NCBI GenBank assembly: GCA_018340375.1
Contig: JAFFJZ010000002.1
Coordinates: 27,422,001 to 27,486,000, forward strand
Length of the DNA stretch: 64,000 nt
Source: Gonatopus flavifemur
Taxonomy: Eukaryota; Arthropoda; Insecta; Hymenoptera; Dryinidae
Direction: 5' to 3'
Shown here: positions 12,303 to 22,226 of the stretch, one piece after another
Numbering within the stretch: the first letter of the stretch is position 1
Layout of the letters: the number at the start of each line of letters is the position of its first letter
The notes under the pieces: generated by a model
The model's input: only the letters and a program-made list of their open reading frames with translations
Database searches by the model: none
What the model was told of the DNA's origin: nothing
Made by a program: the position numbers and the translations under genes

Positions 12303-13065
12303 CCCATGTAACACAGAATATTCTGAGAATATTCTCACAACATCCGTAAAACTTACTGTATCGAATATTCTTCCAAAGAGCGTAGGAGCTTCATAAATAT
12401 TCATAGAAGATTCTGAGAACATTCGAATGGGACTGTTTCGAATATTCTAGGAACGTTCGTACAATATGCGTACAAAGTTTGTAGGGAGATTGATAAGTAG
12501 CGCATGCGCAAGCATCTTAATGACATGAATTCAGTAATGGCGGACAATGTTGTTTACAGGCTACAGACCCTCGGATAATATATTATTTTAATTTGTATTT
12601 GGGGAATGAGAAATTCATAAATGTGCATTTTAATATCCCGAATGTTTTGAGAGCGTCATGCGTGAAAAATAATCTTCAAAGGTGTGATAAAATTTGAAGA
12701 AATATCGTATATATTATGATTGCTTGTTTTGATCATAAGTATCTCACCCATCCATGTGAATCCATGATATTGCTAAGAATCCATGATGACAGATGTTTAT
12801 TGATTGAAAGAATTGATTGTGAATTAGTTTTCAGTTACATGCAGAAGTTATATTGGCAAGATTTTCTATTTTAACAGCATTTTTTTATAATATTCCCACA
12901 ATATTCGTGGCATAATATCCTGAGAATATTTGAAACAGTCTCATTCAAACATCCTGAGAATGTGCGTAGAATATATTCGCACGTTATAAGAATCTCCTCA
13001 GAATATTCGAATATCCTCAACGTATATTCTTAGAACATTCTCAAAACGTGCTTGTGCTACTTGGG
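12303..13065 (+). mobile_element. CCC...GGG element, 2-bp TSD CA, with coding remnant
   Basis: It begins CCCATGTAACACAGAATATT and ends ACGTGCTTGTGCTACTTGGG, flanked by CA (12301-12302 and 13066-13067). The ends carry many GAATATTCT/AGAATATTC words. The unique centre matches the inverse of the element at 51325-51993 closely. It includes about 35 codons near 12478-12580 that read REID, then RMR, then DMN.VMADNVV.RLQTLG, but with stop codons here. It is therefore a non-autonomous or dead member that keeps a fragment of an ancestral coding sequence. Confidence 0.85.
12478..12580 (+). pseudogene. Broken coding remnant inside the CCC...GGG element
   Basis: The reading frame around VQYAYKVCREID, then RMR and MADNVV-YRLQTLG matches the intact frame at 51760-51872 on the minus strand (REIDEQRMRRYRDDMNPLMA, continuing DNVVDRLQTLG). 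This copy has stop codons after REIDK and after QTLG. It could be a leftover of the transposase or a captured host exon; I do not recognise the protein. The phrase RRYRDDMNPL loosely recalls the N-terminal region of Harbinger-type transposases, but that is a weak impression. Confidence 0.4.
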
Positions 13066-14640
13066 CAAACTTTAATATTACATGTATCTATTTCTAAGCC
13101 CGTGCGCGCTGGCCAACCCTGAGAGATCCGATACAAGCACTGTAATTCTCCTGTTGCCAGCATTGGCATAATTCGAATTTCTCTGATTGGGATTCCGAAG
13201 AATATTCTTCAAACTTCGATATTAATCATTTTTGACAAGAGAGGATAGAATTAGTTTAGGAAATTCAAAATTAAATTTCAAATTGTCAGTTCATATGAAC
13301 ACTGCAGAAACTCAATTCCTCAAAATCATAAAATAAATATGGAATTTTCACCCTCACTGTTATGCAGGTTCCATAACCTGAACGATGCGAAAACCTAATT
13401 TCTTTACGTGTATATGTAAACGAATGTGTTTTCGCATTGAATTATCTTTGATTAATATTCATGCACGATTCAAATTTTCACGCTGTACTAATTCAAATCT
13501 CGACACTAAAGTGTGCATTTCCATTTTAGATGATAGACAAATACGTACGTATATATACACACTTTTGCATCATTATACTAACCGGGGATGAACAAATTAG
13601 ATTTATTCAAATCTACGGTAGTACATTTAGGTTCAAAAATTTATGTTTTTTCACATTCTGTTTATGCTTCATGATAAGAGTAATAAAATCAATTTATGAT
13701 AATCTTTGCGTAAAATAAAAGTTGAAATTTTGAACAAAAATTATATTCTACAAAATATTTCAATCCATCGCAAGCTATTTCCATAATCGCATGTGACAGT
13801 AACTCGCGCGTGAGATAGGCTTTGTGCATTATTGTTTCCAAATTTCATTTTCTCTACGGAAATGCACAATTCTACAAAGTTTGAGACAATCAAACAGTAC
13901 AGAAATCATAATAAACTCTGATATGGATCATTCGAGGATATTACGTTTAACCCTTACCGTGTAATGTCTTTTTTAGGCCCCTTAAACGTGTAGCATCGGA
14001 TCCCTCGTGTCCAATGCTCAAAAAAGTACATTAAAGTGTTCTAAAAAATCTGAAAAAATTCATGTTACCTTATTAACCATGCTACTTCAAGGATCAATCG
14101 ATATATTCCCAATTTTGTAACTTGTTTGAACCATAAATTTACATAAACAAATAAGAACGTGAAAAATATTGATTTTCTTCAACAAATCGTAACTTTGGTG
14201 AAAATTAATACATTTTGAAAATTGGAACGGGAAATTGAAGCTCGAGAATAGTACTCTGAAAAAGAAAATAGTAGAAGCATGTATAAATTAATGGGATGCT
14301 CATATTTTGGCATCAAAATCACGTTTTTAGAGTAAAATACCCATTCTATTCATTTTTAATCAATTTGATTATATAAGAATGATATCAAATACAATTATTT
14401 ATTACAAAATTATAAAAACAATACGAAATACGCCGCCATAATCAACTTCGTGATGTCATTCACGTAAAATGCGATTAATTTCAACATCTGTTCTTTGCGA
14501 CATTGGATGACCGTAATAGATCGATATTCACAGATAACTAAGATTAATTCATCAATTCCTAATGAAAAAAACATGAATTTTTAGTTAAAAAAACATCCAA
14601 ATCAAAATAAACATTTCACTCACCTGCAATTTTAGATCAA
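13066..14640. other. No gene seen; AT-rich DNA
   Basis: No recognisable gene or repeat boundary. Short open frames at 13385-13718 show no domain. Confidence 0.45.
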
Positions 14641-15197
14641 CGTAACATGTGACGTCGGGTCACTTGTGCACTTTTGAAATTTCGGCTGGCTCTTACGACT
14701 GCTGTTTACATACTAGACCGTCGGAGTTTGGGAAGCTAGTAGCTTAGGAATATAAAATTTTTTCTGTATAGTTTGGTCCCGTTCCTCCCACTCCCCTGCG
14801 AGTTACAGGAGACAGTCACTTTTGCCCATTGAACTATATAACATACTGGAAAGAGCACTGGCGAAATTTCCTATAGGATGGAAGGAGAGATCCTTCGTCA
14901 GTGTGAAATGCAAGATGAAATAGCGTTGTTTCTTTTCAATACATGCATCTTAAAAAGGGATGATGAGTGTAAAGAGTGTCTGCTTCTTTTTCTCGCACAG
15001 TGTACTCGACTGTCTCTCTTTGACGAAAAACTTTTGATTGGGCTCATTCCAGTATATTATAGAGTTCAATACTTTTGCCAGGGTACGAGTGACCCGATGT
15101 TACACGATAAGGGTTTAGTACATTGTGTAACAAGTGCGCTAAGTTGGCGATTCCCGCGAGTGGGGGGATCACCAATGCGCACGAGTTGCTCATACTA
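14641..15197 (+). other. GC-richer unrecognised segment with 109-codon open frame
   Basis: Composition is more balanced than its surroundings. An ATG-started frame runs from 14878 to 15207 (MEGEILRQCEMQDEIALFLF at the start, cysteine-rich KRDDECKECLLLFLAQC in the middle). Its last codons run into the foldback MITE at 15198, so the natural 3' end is not preserved. No domain is recognisable. It may be part of an old transposon or an exon; the antisense 149-codon frame over the same DNA is equally unrecognisable. I would not call a gene here without transcript support. Confidence 0.25.
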
Positions 15198-15358
15198 TTT
15201 TTCCTAACAGCGTGTGCAAAATTGGGCTTTCCAAGCTTGTGTTGCGTGCGCAGAGTAAGTGAGTCCCGCACTGGTCCGAGTGCCGTGTAGGAATCACTCA
15301 CTCTGTGCACGCAACACAGGCTTGGAAAACCGAAGTTCGCGCACCTTGTTAGGAAAAA
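15198..15358. mobile_element. Foldback MITE, TA flanks (mariner-like or other)
   Basis: The left arm TTTTTCCTAACAGCGTGTGC is inverse to GCGCACCTTGTTAGGAAAAA. The arms continue through CTTGTGTTGCGTGCGCAGAG for about 75 bases with few mismatches. It is flanked by TA (15196-15197 and 15359-15360), as expected for Tc1/mariner-type insertion, although other families here also use TA. GC-rich relative to its neighbours. Non-coding; it truncates the open frame on its left. Confidence 0.8.
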
Positions 15359-15725
15359 TATATTTCCCATCATTCTGTTTGAATGAAGAGAATATTGAAC
15401 ACGAGTCACAGTATTGTTAGTGTATTCAATCCTAGAATAGAAAATATATTCATATTTCATTCTATATTTAACATATGACACTAACTCTTCCAAGGGATGA
15501 AAACAATGTTGAATCTCCAGAGCGTGAAATTGAAAAATTTGTTGATTTAAATTGTGTTTATATTCCCTTTGACCTCATCTAGATTATTTCACCTAGAATA
15601 ATCTATGTACGTTCACATTGATATTTGTTAGAACACCACAAATTTTCTGATTGAACTTTTTCTTTGTAGTAAACAATAAAACAGAAGGTTGTTTACACTC
15701 AACACTCATCAATCGATTGCATATA

Positions 15726-16419
15726 CATGGAAAAAATTATTGACCAAAATTTTCGTTAACTAATATGTCACTTTGGGACGGAGCACAAATTCTGAAAGAA
15801 TTCGTACACTGGAATTTAATAATTCTTCCGACGATCGAAATGGAAAGTCAATTTCATTAGTGAAACAATCGACGAAGTCAACGAATTATCAAAACCCAGG
15901 GTACGAATTCTCCTCGAATTTGTGCTCCATCCAAGAGTGACATACTAGTCAACGAAAATTAGGAGAATTCCAGTACCGTCCCAAGTAACACATGAACTTC
16001 TCAAAGATGCTATCTATAGTTATTCTATGAATCAGAAGGGAATGTGCGAATGAGACTATTTTGGATAAATTCGTTAAGATATTCTATGCAGGTGCATATC
16101 ACATAATTATTCGAACCAGTCTCATTTGGAGGTTTTACGCATGTTCGTAGGATTTTCCAAACACGTTCTTAGAATTTCTAACCTCTTGTGTTACTTGGGG
16201 TACTGGAAGCAATTAACCTGTACATTTTTACTGAAAAATTACATTCAAATCATGGAAATTCCAGTACACGTAAAAAAAAATTCTTGTATTTATACCGGAA
16301 AATTGGAGTGAAAAACATGGATTTTCATGTCAAATACGGAAAAATTCCGGTACAACAGGAATTTTCTTGTACGTGAGCTGAAAAATTCATCATGAATAGA
16401 AATTTTTTTTTTAACAGTG
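15726..16419. mobile_element. CAC-type element, TSD TA, split by a nested insertion
   Basis: It begins CATGGAAAAAATTATTG and ends TTTTTTTTAACAGTG, flanked by TA (15724-15725 and 16420-16421). An inner inverted repeat runs TTTTCGTTAACTAATATGTC against GACATACTAGTCAACGAAAA. The element at 15980-16199 interrupts it. With that insertion and one GT removed, TTCCAGTACC joins GTACTGGAA and restores a near-perfect palindrome, which shows the order of events. The right part repeats AAATTCCGGTAC/GTACxGGAATTT words. Confidence 0.8.
15980..16199. mobile_element. CCCAAGTARCACA MITE, 2-bp TSD GT
   Basis: A 220-base element running from CCCAAGTAACACATGAACTT to TAACCTCTTGTGTTACTTGGG, flanked by GT (15978-15979 and 16200-16201). 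The interior carries GAATGAGACTATTTTGGATAA and its inverse-like GAACCAGTCTCATTTGGAGG, which it shares with the copies at 35371-35804 and more distantly with 12303 and 51325. Inserted into the CAC-type element 15726-16419. Confidence 0.9.
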
Positions 16420-16421
16420 TA

Positions 16422-17640
16422 TTTGAAGTAAATAATTTGAATGAACTGATAGTTTTGTTCTACCAAAATGAATATGATTCATGTTAAACTCAATCTTCTG
16501 TGCACACCACATCGTTTTATAAGAAAAATTCATTCTTCGAATAGCTCTATCCATGATTGATCGATGACTGATAAAAAAATCATTCTGAGATTCTCCCTCG
16601 ACTATTATTTCACATGAAATTCCCATCACGCTCCATCAACTGGACTTCAAACAAAGCACGTCTTCAAAACATGAATCCACAATCTATTGATCGCTGAATA
16701 TAAACCTGATTGTGAAATCGCAAGATAACACATGGAAGATAAAAAAAACAGATGGAGTTCATGTGGGAAATCATCCTTGGGTACGTGCTCAATATATCTA
16801 TAAAATATATAGGTTACGGGTACATGTCAGTCGCGTGAGACAATGCCATTTCCATATTCGCATGCAAATTTCAGGTACACACGTTATGGAATACAGATAA
16901 CACATGACGAGATTCCCTTTTAGATGCCGCATACAGTTGAGACTTTAGTCTTCAAAATACAGATGACCAACACCCCTTGGTTCGCCAGAAAGATAAAAAT
17001 AAGACGAAATGAGGAGGAAGAGTATGGATATTAATGAATATAAGAATATGAAAAGCAATCTTGATGAAAGCAGTTCGGTGGTACATTACTATTATTCAAA
17101 GTATGACACAGTTTTTTTTTTGTTTCTTTTGGAGATATTCTGGATTGAACTTTATGTATCGAGTATATCAATGAAAATTTTCAGTCGATAGATACTTTTA
17201 TATATCATTTAATTATCGTGGAAATTATTTCTCATTTCGAAGTACATTGAAATTCCCAATCTTTGGATCAATAGCTCGAAAATATGAGTCATAATTAAAA
17301 TCTAATTTCGAGTTACATTGTACGTTTTGGGTTATCAAAAGATGAAATTTCAATGTTCATCACGCAATATCATGAAAATGGCCTGAGGAATGAGACAATT
17401 TAATTGTATATTCTCTCATCGTTTAGAGCGATAAAGTTGATTTATGAGACTGACCGATGTGAGTTTGATTTTTATTCGTCTAAATCATCTACAATGATTG
17501 CCAGTATTTTGTTTGATTATTCTTAATGGAAAACACACAATTTGAATAGAATATTCATTGATTGAACACAAGACTGTAGATGTAAGATATTAGATAAAAA
17601 TAATTAGAAAAATTGTTCTACTATTTGAATTATATAATAT
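16422..17640. other. No gene seen; AT-rich DNA
   Basis: Only short unrecognisable open frames (16411-16629, 16712-16900 and 17009-17191). Nothing else supported. Confidence 0.45.
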
Positions 17641-17645
17641 ATTAA

Positions 17646-18282
17646 GGAGGGAAAGTCCCGAGACGGGGTAGATTTTCAAGAATTTTGTTTGGAGTGACAA
17701 AGTGTTGTTTTGTTTTTTCAAATCTCTTTTATTGTGAATTAGATACATCCTTAATATTCGATATGATTTCTTTTTCAACTTTCAAAATGAGTGTTTTTAA
17801 AATTTCCTTGCAGGATAGCGGCTTTATTCTTTATCTGTCAGAAAAAATCAAAAGAGGTTTTGTCAATAACATCATTTTCAATACTCCAAACCTATAAAAC
17901 CAAAAAAAAGTCATTCCTACAAAAATGAGAAAAATTTTAAAAAATTGAACGTTCTTTGTTAATTAATTTGAATAAATTCCGTAATTTACATTAGAAAATC
18001 CCATCCATGGGTTTGGAGTAGAGCCAGATGTTTGAAGAAGATCTCCAGAAAATTTCCAAGCAATCGAACAATTATTTTTTGAGTTATCGTGCAAGCAGTG
18101 TGAAAAAATGGTGTTTCAAGAAAGTTTTCGGAGGAGAAAAATTTTAATTTTTTCGACTCACCGATGAATCAGCCATTCCAGGGGTGTACATCAATCCTTG
18201 TCTCTTCGTGTCACTCATCTTCAGCTGTTCTTTTTTGTTTATGAAGTTAATCGAAAGAAAAAATTTTCGGGAACTTCCCCCC
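17646..18282 (-). mobile_element. TTAA-flanked element (piggyBac/Kolobok type) carrying an exon-like segment
   Basis: The left end GGAGGGAAAGTCCCGAGA is inverse to the right end TCGGGAACTTCCCCCC. TTAA lies on both sides (17642-17645 and 18283-18286), the target of piggyBac and Kolobok transposons. The body is 637 bases, AT-rich and without a long open frame. Read from the right, it contains a short ATG-led reading frame followed by a consensus splice donor (18162-18218), then several possible acceptors (for example TTTTTTCTGACAG around 17825). Confidence 0.75.
18162..18218 (-). CDS. Candidate first coding exon inside the TTAA element
   Basis: On the minus strand, GAAGATGAGT provides a good start context and opens the frame MSDTKRQGLMYTPGMADSS (19 codons). 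It ends exactly at TCG followed by GTGAGTCG, a strong donor, phase 0. The codons are more balanced than the surrounding A/T. I do not recognise the protein. It could be exon 1 of the ancestral transposase, a captured host exon, or chance. No matching second exon could be assigned between here and 17646. Confidence 0.35.
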
Positions 18283-18840
18283 TTAACTCATCATAATTAT
18301 AGGTTGAAGTTTATAGATTTTAATTATGAAAAAAGTGAATAATTGAAATTGATCCATTATTTTTCAAATGAAGGTGAGAAACATTTTAAAAATAATAATC
18401 TTCGATAGAATATAGTTGATTGATTTCACAAATTTGTTTAGTTTTTTGTAAATTCTCTTGTTTCTCGAAAAATTCCAGTTAACCACTATTTTGTTCTTGT
18501 TGTTGTTTAGAAGGTTATCTTTTTAAGGATTGATAACAAATGGAACATAGTTTCTAATTGACACGCACATTCGGTCATAAATTTTCATAACTCAAACAAT
18601 TTTTCCGATCTGTTCAGAATTTCTAGGCAGATTTATATCTCCAGCAAAAATAAAATGTATCACAAAGTCGTGACAAAGGACCCTTCGAATATTACTTGTC
18701 AATATTTTTTATTATTCAAGGGACGGATACGGAGGTCTTTCATGTATCGCAGCATACGGTACCGCAACATACAAAAGGTCAAAATTTGAATGAATTCAAG
18801 ACATTTGCTACTGAAACAATCAAATTAATAATTATCAAAA
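18283..18840. other. No gene seen; AT-rich DNA
   Basis: Nothing recognisable between the TTAA element and the tRNA-like segment. Confidence 0.45.
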
Positions 18841-18890
18841 TGTTAGCTCAGTGGCTAATGAACTAGATAATCGGAGTTATCCGCTGGATC
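18841..18890 (+). repeat. tRNA-like segment with A box (SINE fragment?)
   Basis: TTAGCTCAGTGGCTAATGAA contains TAGCTCAGTGG, a full match to the RNA polymerase III A box. About 45 bases downstream, GATCCTGAATTTGCAC is a weak B-box-like stretch. The cloverleaf cannot be completed. It abuts the palindromic element starting near 18889. It is probably a tRNA-derived SINE head or a tRNA pseudogene, not a working tRNA. Confidence 0.4.
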
Positions 18891-19110
18891 CTGAATTTGC
18901 ACGGTTTTGTCCCCTTATTTGGGTTTGAGACTGATTTTTTCCTGATTTTGGAATATTACGGACGAAATTAAACTTGAATGAGATGATTATTGGAGGAAAA
19001 CTCCATGAGTATATTTCATTGAAGTTTGATTTTGTCCGCAATATTCAATAATCAGGCCAAAATCACTAAAATAGGAGGACAATAACCATCCAAATTCTCC
19101 GCCTCGGGCA
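18889..19110. mobile_element. Palindromic MITE with TTTGTCCGCA motif, copy 1
   Basis: The left arm ACGGTTTTGTCCCCTTATTT is inverse to AATAGGAGGACAATAACCAT. The arms extend about 90 bases through GACTGATTTTTTCCTGATTTT and TTTTGTCCGCAATATTC. Two other copies lie at 20791-21057 and 27446-27688. No TSD was identified; ends approximate. Confidence 0.7.
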
Positions 19111-19670
19111 TGTTCTATGAAATATAATCTCCATATTATAAATCACGAATGATATCATATTGCTATCGTGTATCAAGTGGATCATATGGATCTTAGTTTA
19201 TTGGAATATATTATGAAATGATTTGAACAACCAGAGTCATTAGGTTCTGTGATTCGCTATTTGATGACGAGACATGAGAACGTTTTATCCCACTTGGAAA
19301 AAAATTTACATAATCTTCTCTTATATTTTCAAAACACTTGTTGCGATCAATACCGAAGGACGAAGTTCCTATCTCCTTCCCAAGACAAATATTTTGTAGA
19401 GAGAATGATCTCGATCCATGTATGCTAACAGAAAATATCGCGGGACGAAGAAAGATATCGAACATTGACAAAATCCTCCGCTCTTTTATATATTCAAAAC
19501 AATTGATACAATCAGTACCGACATACAATGTTTCCGTGCCTTTAAGGGACCAAACAGTTCGAGGAAAACATAGATCATCTCAATTCATGCATCCTGAAGA
19601 ATCCGATCCGAACAGATACAGCATTCAAACCAAACTAGTATGCGTTTTCCGATCCAGCTGGTTTATGCTG
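19111..19670. other. No gene supported; overlapping open frames on both strands
   Basis: A plus-strand frame (19338-19679, 113 codons) and a minus-strand frame (19211-19528, 105 codons) overlap. A phrase like TTTTCAAAACACTTGTTGCG followed by TCAATACCGA recurs as TATTCAAAACAATTGATACA followed by TCAGTACCGA about 165 bases on. This is a degenerate direct repeat and argues for repeat DNA over a gene. Confidence 0.35.
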
Positions 19671-19741
19671 CAAAAATAGTATATTGTTCATCAAGGGGGG
19701 AAATTTCCCACTTTTCCCCGAGGTGAACATACTATTTTTTC
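19671..19741. repeat. Short hairpin (about 70 bases)
   Basis: AAAAATAGTATATTGTTCAT is inverse to GTGAACATACTATTTTT, with GGGGGGAAATTTCCC in the loop region. It could be a minimal MITE or an inner part of a larger foldback. It directly precedes the GGGCCCA-rich element. Confidence 0.6.
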
Positions 19742-20468
19742 CCACAACTGCAAGGAAAGTGCAAATTTTCTGTTTAATTGCATATAAAATATTCATATGC
19801 ATATTTCAAAACGGAAAGATAGTTGGTATCCTCCTCCCGCTGTGACATATTCGCTTGGAATTCAGCACTTTCCCTCCTAAAAATAGGTCCCCAAGCGTGT
19901 ATTGCCTATAATGACAATGAGCCCCAGGCTGGGTCCATCCTCTTTGATCCAGTCTTGGGGAATGACGATGGGGCCCATGTTGGCTCAATCTTGGCCCTGT
20001 TGTGTTTTCCCATACAATTATGGTTGGTAGAAAATGGAAAAAATGAATCTTAGTGCGGGCACATTTTAACTGAGCCCTAATTTGGCCCAGCGTTCGGCCA
20101 AGATTGGGGTGAATTTATATCGCGAGCATGTGTGTACAATCCTCAGCGTGTAAGAATTTCGGTCCCACTCTGGCCCAGTCTTGGGCCCATTCTGCCCCGG
20201 GGTGGGCCCCATGGTATATACATGCTAGGGATTTTCCAATTCCAAAACAAAAAGGAAGGGGCAGTATTGATTGCCTAATCTGGGTTCATGCTGGGCCCGT
20301 GGTGTTACCAATTCTTGGGCAAAGCAATACGGCCAAGCTGGGAACGATGTTATCATCCCAGGGTTGGTCCCACGTTGGGTGGCATGGGCACCCACCCTGG
20401 GCATAGATGGGGCCCGCCGTCAATACACACTTGGGTCAGAAAACATCAACTTTCCGTGCAGGTGTGGG
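19742..20468. mobile_element. Motif-array element rich in TTGGCCCAGTCTTGGGCC
   Basis: The left end CCCACAACTGCAAGGAAAGT is inverse to CTTTCCGTGCAGGTGTGGG. The interior is strikingly GC-rich for this window. It is built from variants of TTGGCCCAG, TCTTGGGCCCA, GCTGGGCCC and GGTTGGTCCCA in both orientations over 700 bases. The six T before and six A after extend the inversion, and no clean 2-bp TSD is visible. Three overlapping open frames on the plus strand and one on the minus strand reflect the missing A/T-rich stops, not genes. Confidence 0.7.
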
Positions 20469-20790
20469 AAAAAATTGATTACAAAGTAGTGTTACTGTTG
20501 GAGAGTAATTATTTGGATTACGCACGCAAGTCAAAGTTGCCAAATTCGCATTAGGATTTAAAAGCAAGTTGCGTATACTGAACTAACGTTCAATACGCAA
20601 CACTCTACTTCCTCCTTGTTCGTCACCTACCGTCAGCGATGTCACACGCGTCTATACGCGTCTAAGTGAATGTAAAGCGAAAATAATGGAATGAAAGACC
20701 TTGAAGGAAATTAAATGTATTGAGTGATGTGCGAAACAAGAACATGTGAAGGAAAATTTTCTGAAAAATCAGAAGGCCAGGAATAAAGAT

Positions 20791-21057
20791 CCCAAGTCAA
20801 AAAATTTAGACAGTTCTTGTCCTTTTGTTTTATTTTTCAACTGATTTTGTTCTGATTGTTGGAAAATGCGAACAAAACCAGTACTTTTTCAAGATTTTAG
20901 TCTGAATTTTTCCTCAATCACTTTTACTCACTGGAGGAGAAATTTAGACTGAAATCTTGAAAAAGTACTGTTTTTGTCCGCATTATTCAACAATCGGAAC
21001 AAAATCAGTCTAAAAATGAAATAAAAGGACAAAAACCGTTGGAATTTTTCAACCCCG
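20791..21057. mobile_element. Palindromic MITE with TTTGTCCGCA motif, copy 2
   Basis: The left arm CAAAAAATTTAGACAGTTCT is inverse to CCGTTGGAATTTTTCAACC. Inner arms GAACAAAACCAGTACTTTTT and AAAAAGTACTGTTTTTGTCC give a fold of about 125 bases per side with a short GAGGAG-rich loop. Best preserved of three copies. Non-coding. Confidence 0.8.
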
Positions 21058-21840
21058 GTATCCTCTTTTCTCTATAATTTTCAAACTGACGAACATCTCG
21101 AATCTCCCCCAATGGTGACACGGGCAACAAAAAGAAGAGACATCTTTGGACATACCAACTGATTCAAATATAAAGAACGCAGTAGAGTGTTTATTGATGA
21201 GAGATGTGGATCCTGCGAAACATTCTCACGTGTGATGATAAATGATTTGGAAAAGATACAATTTCGAAGATTTCCCATCCTACTTTTGAAGCTAAACGGT
21301 TGTTTTGTAAGTTGAGGAGTCACGTAAGATCACTTTTGTATTCTGGTAAAATTCGTTCTTTCAATAAATATGTTAATTAAATTTCAAGTTCATCACGAGT
21401 TCATGGTTCATCTATTCCGCAGAAATGTATCTAGAATCTGTTGGTGTGTATTTTTATAATCCATGAATAACTTTTCATTCCATTGAATGAGGATCCCATT
21501 CAATCAGATATGATATAAATTTAAACTCCATCATAATCCAATTAGGTTGGCTATCGAATAATTGCAGACAGACAATATGAATCCATGCACTCGAAATATC
21601 AAATCTGCATTGCACTGTTGAAAATTTCTTAAAATTTCATGTACTTTTCATGTACATTTCTGTGAACTGAAATGGGATAAATGTTATTGAATTTTCTAGT
21701 TTTTGTGCATGAAAATTGAAATTGATGTACAGGTAATTGAAGAAGCTTGTGAAAATTTAATCCGTTGTGATAACATAATAATATCATTATAATATCATTA
21801 TAATTATAATTAAATCATGGCTGTAATGGTATCCAACTGG
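21058..21840. other. No gene seen; short AT-rich tandem array
   Basis: Mostly featureless. At about 21780-21815 there is a small tandem array (ATATCATTATA repeated about three times). Confidence 0.5.
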
Positions 21841-21998
21841 AAATAATAAAAGTGATCCAAGTTGGTTTGGATTTGGAAAAAAATCTAAAATTGCTTTCAT
21901 CTCAAAAACTAATCTTCAAAAAACGGAAAATTCTTGCATTATGGCTGCAGAATACGTCATTGAAATACAATTTTTCTCACTTGGGTCACCCTGTATAC
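21840..21998. mobile_element. Solo end of a GGGTGACCCAAGTG-type repeat
   Basis: The end CTTGGGTCACCCTGTATA, with inside it TTTTGGATT-rich sequence and CTCAAAAACTAATCTTC, resembles the right end of the element at 49549-50205 (TGGGATACCCTGTATA). The partner end is not visible, so this is a truncated piece of a family with CAGGGTRWCCCA ends. Confidence 0.5.
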
Positions 21999-22139
21999 TA
22001 ACGTTTTGACGAAATCATCCACGTATCCACTTCAACCATGCATTAGTTAGATCAGTTCAGTGTTTCTACATCACAAGTACATCTTGATTCACAAGTTTGA
22101 AGAATGAACGCAAGGTCATATAGACAGAAAAATGCTCGC

Positions 22140-22220
22140 ATCCAGTGACGTTGGCTTGAGTGATAGAGCTTTGGCGTCCAGTTTCAACGCCCCGCGTTCA
22201 AACCTTGTAAAGGTGATTTT
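22140..22220 (+). repeat. tRNA-derived SINE head or tRNA pseudogene
   Basis: GTTGGCTTGAGTGATAGAGC matches a tRNA D-arm/A box. GCGTTCAAACC is a good B box (consensus GGTTCGANTCC) at the expected distance. GGCGT and ACGCC can pair as an anticodon stem, but the loop is too large (9). A T run follows (about 22219-22226), as for a pol III terminator. It is read as a SINE head, not a functional tRNA, because the acceptor stem does not close. Confidence 0.55.
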
Positions 22221-22226
22221 TTTTTC

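Noticed and set aside
15044..15493. 149-codon minus-strand open frame, the longest in the window
   Set aside because: It runs straight through the foldback MITE 15198-15358; the palindromic GC-rich DNA explains the absence of stops, and no domain is visible.
20128..20554. Overlapping plus-strand frames rich in tryptophan, glycine and proline
   Set aside because: Products of the GGGCCCA motif array, which lacks A/T-rich stop codons in several frames at once.
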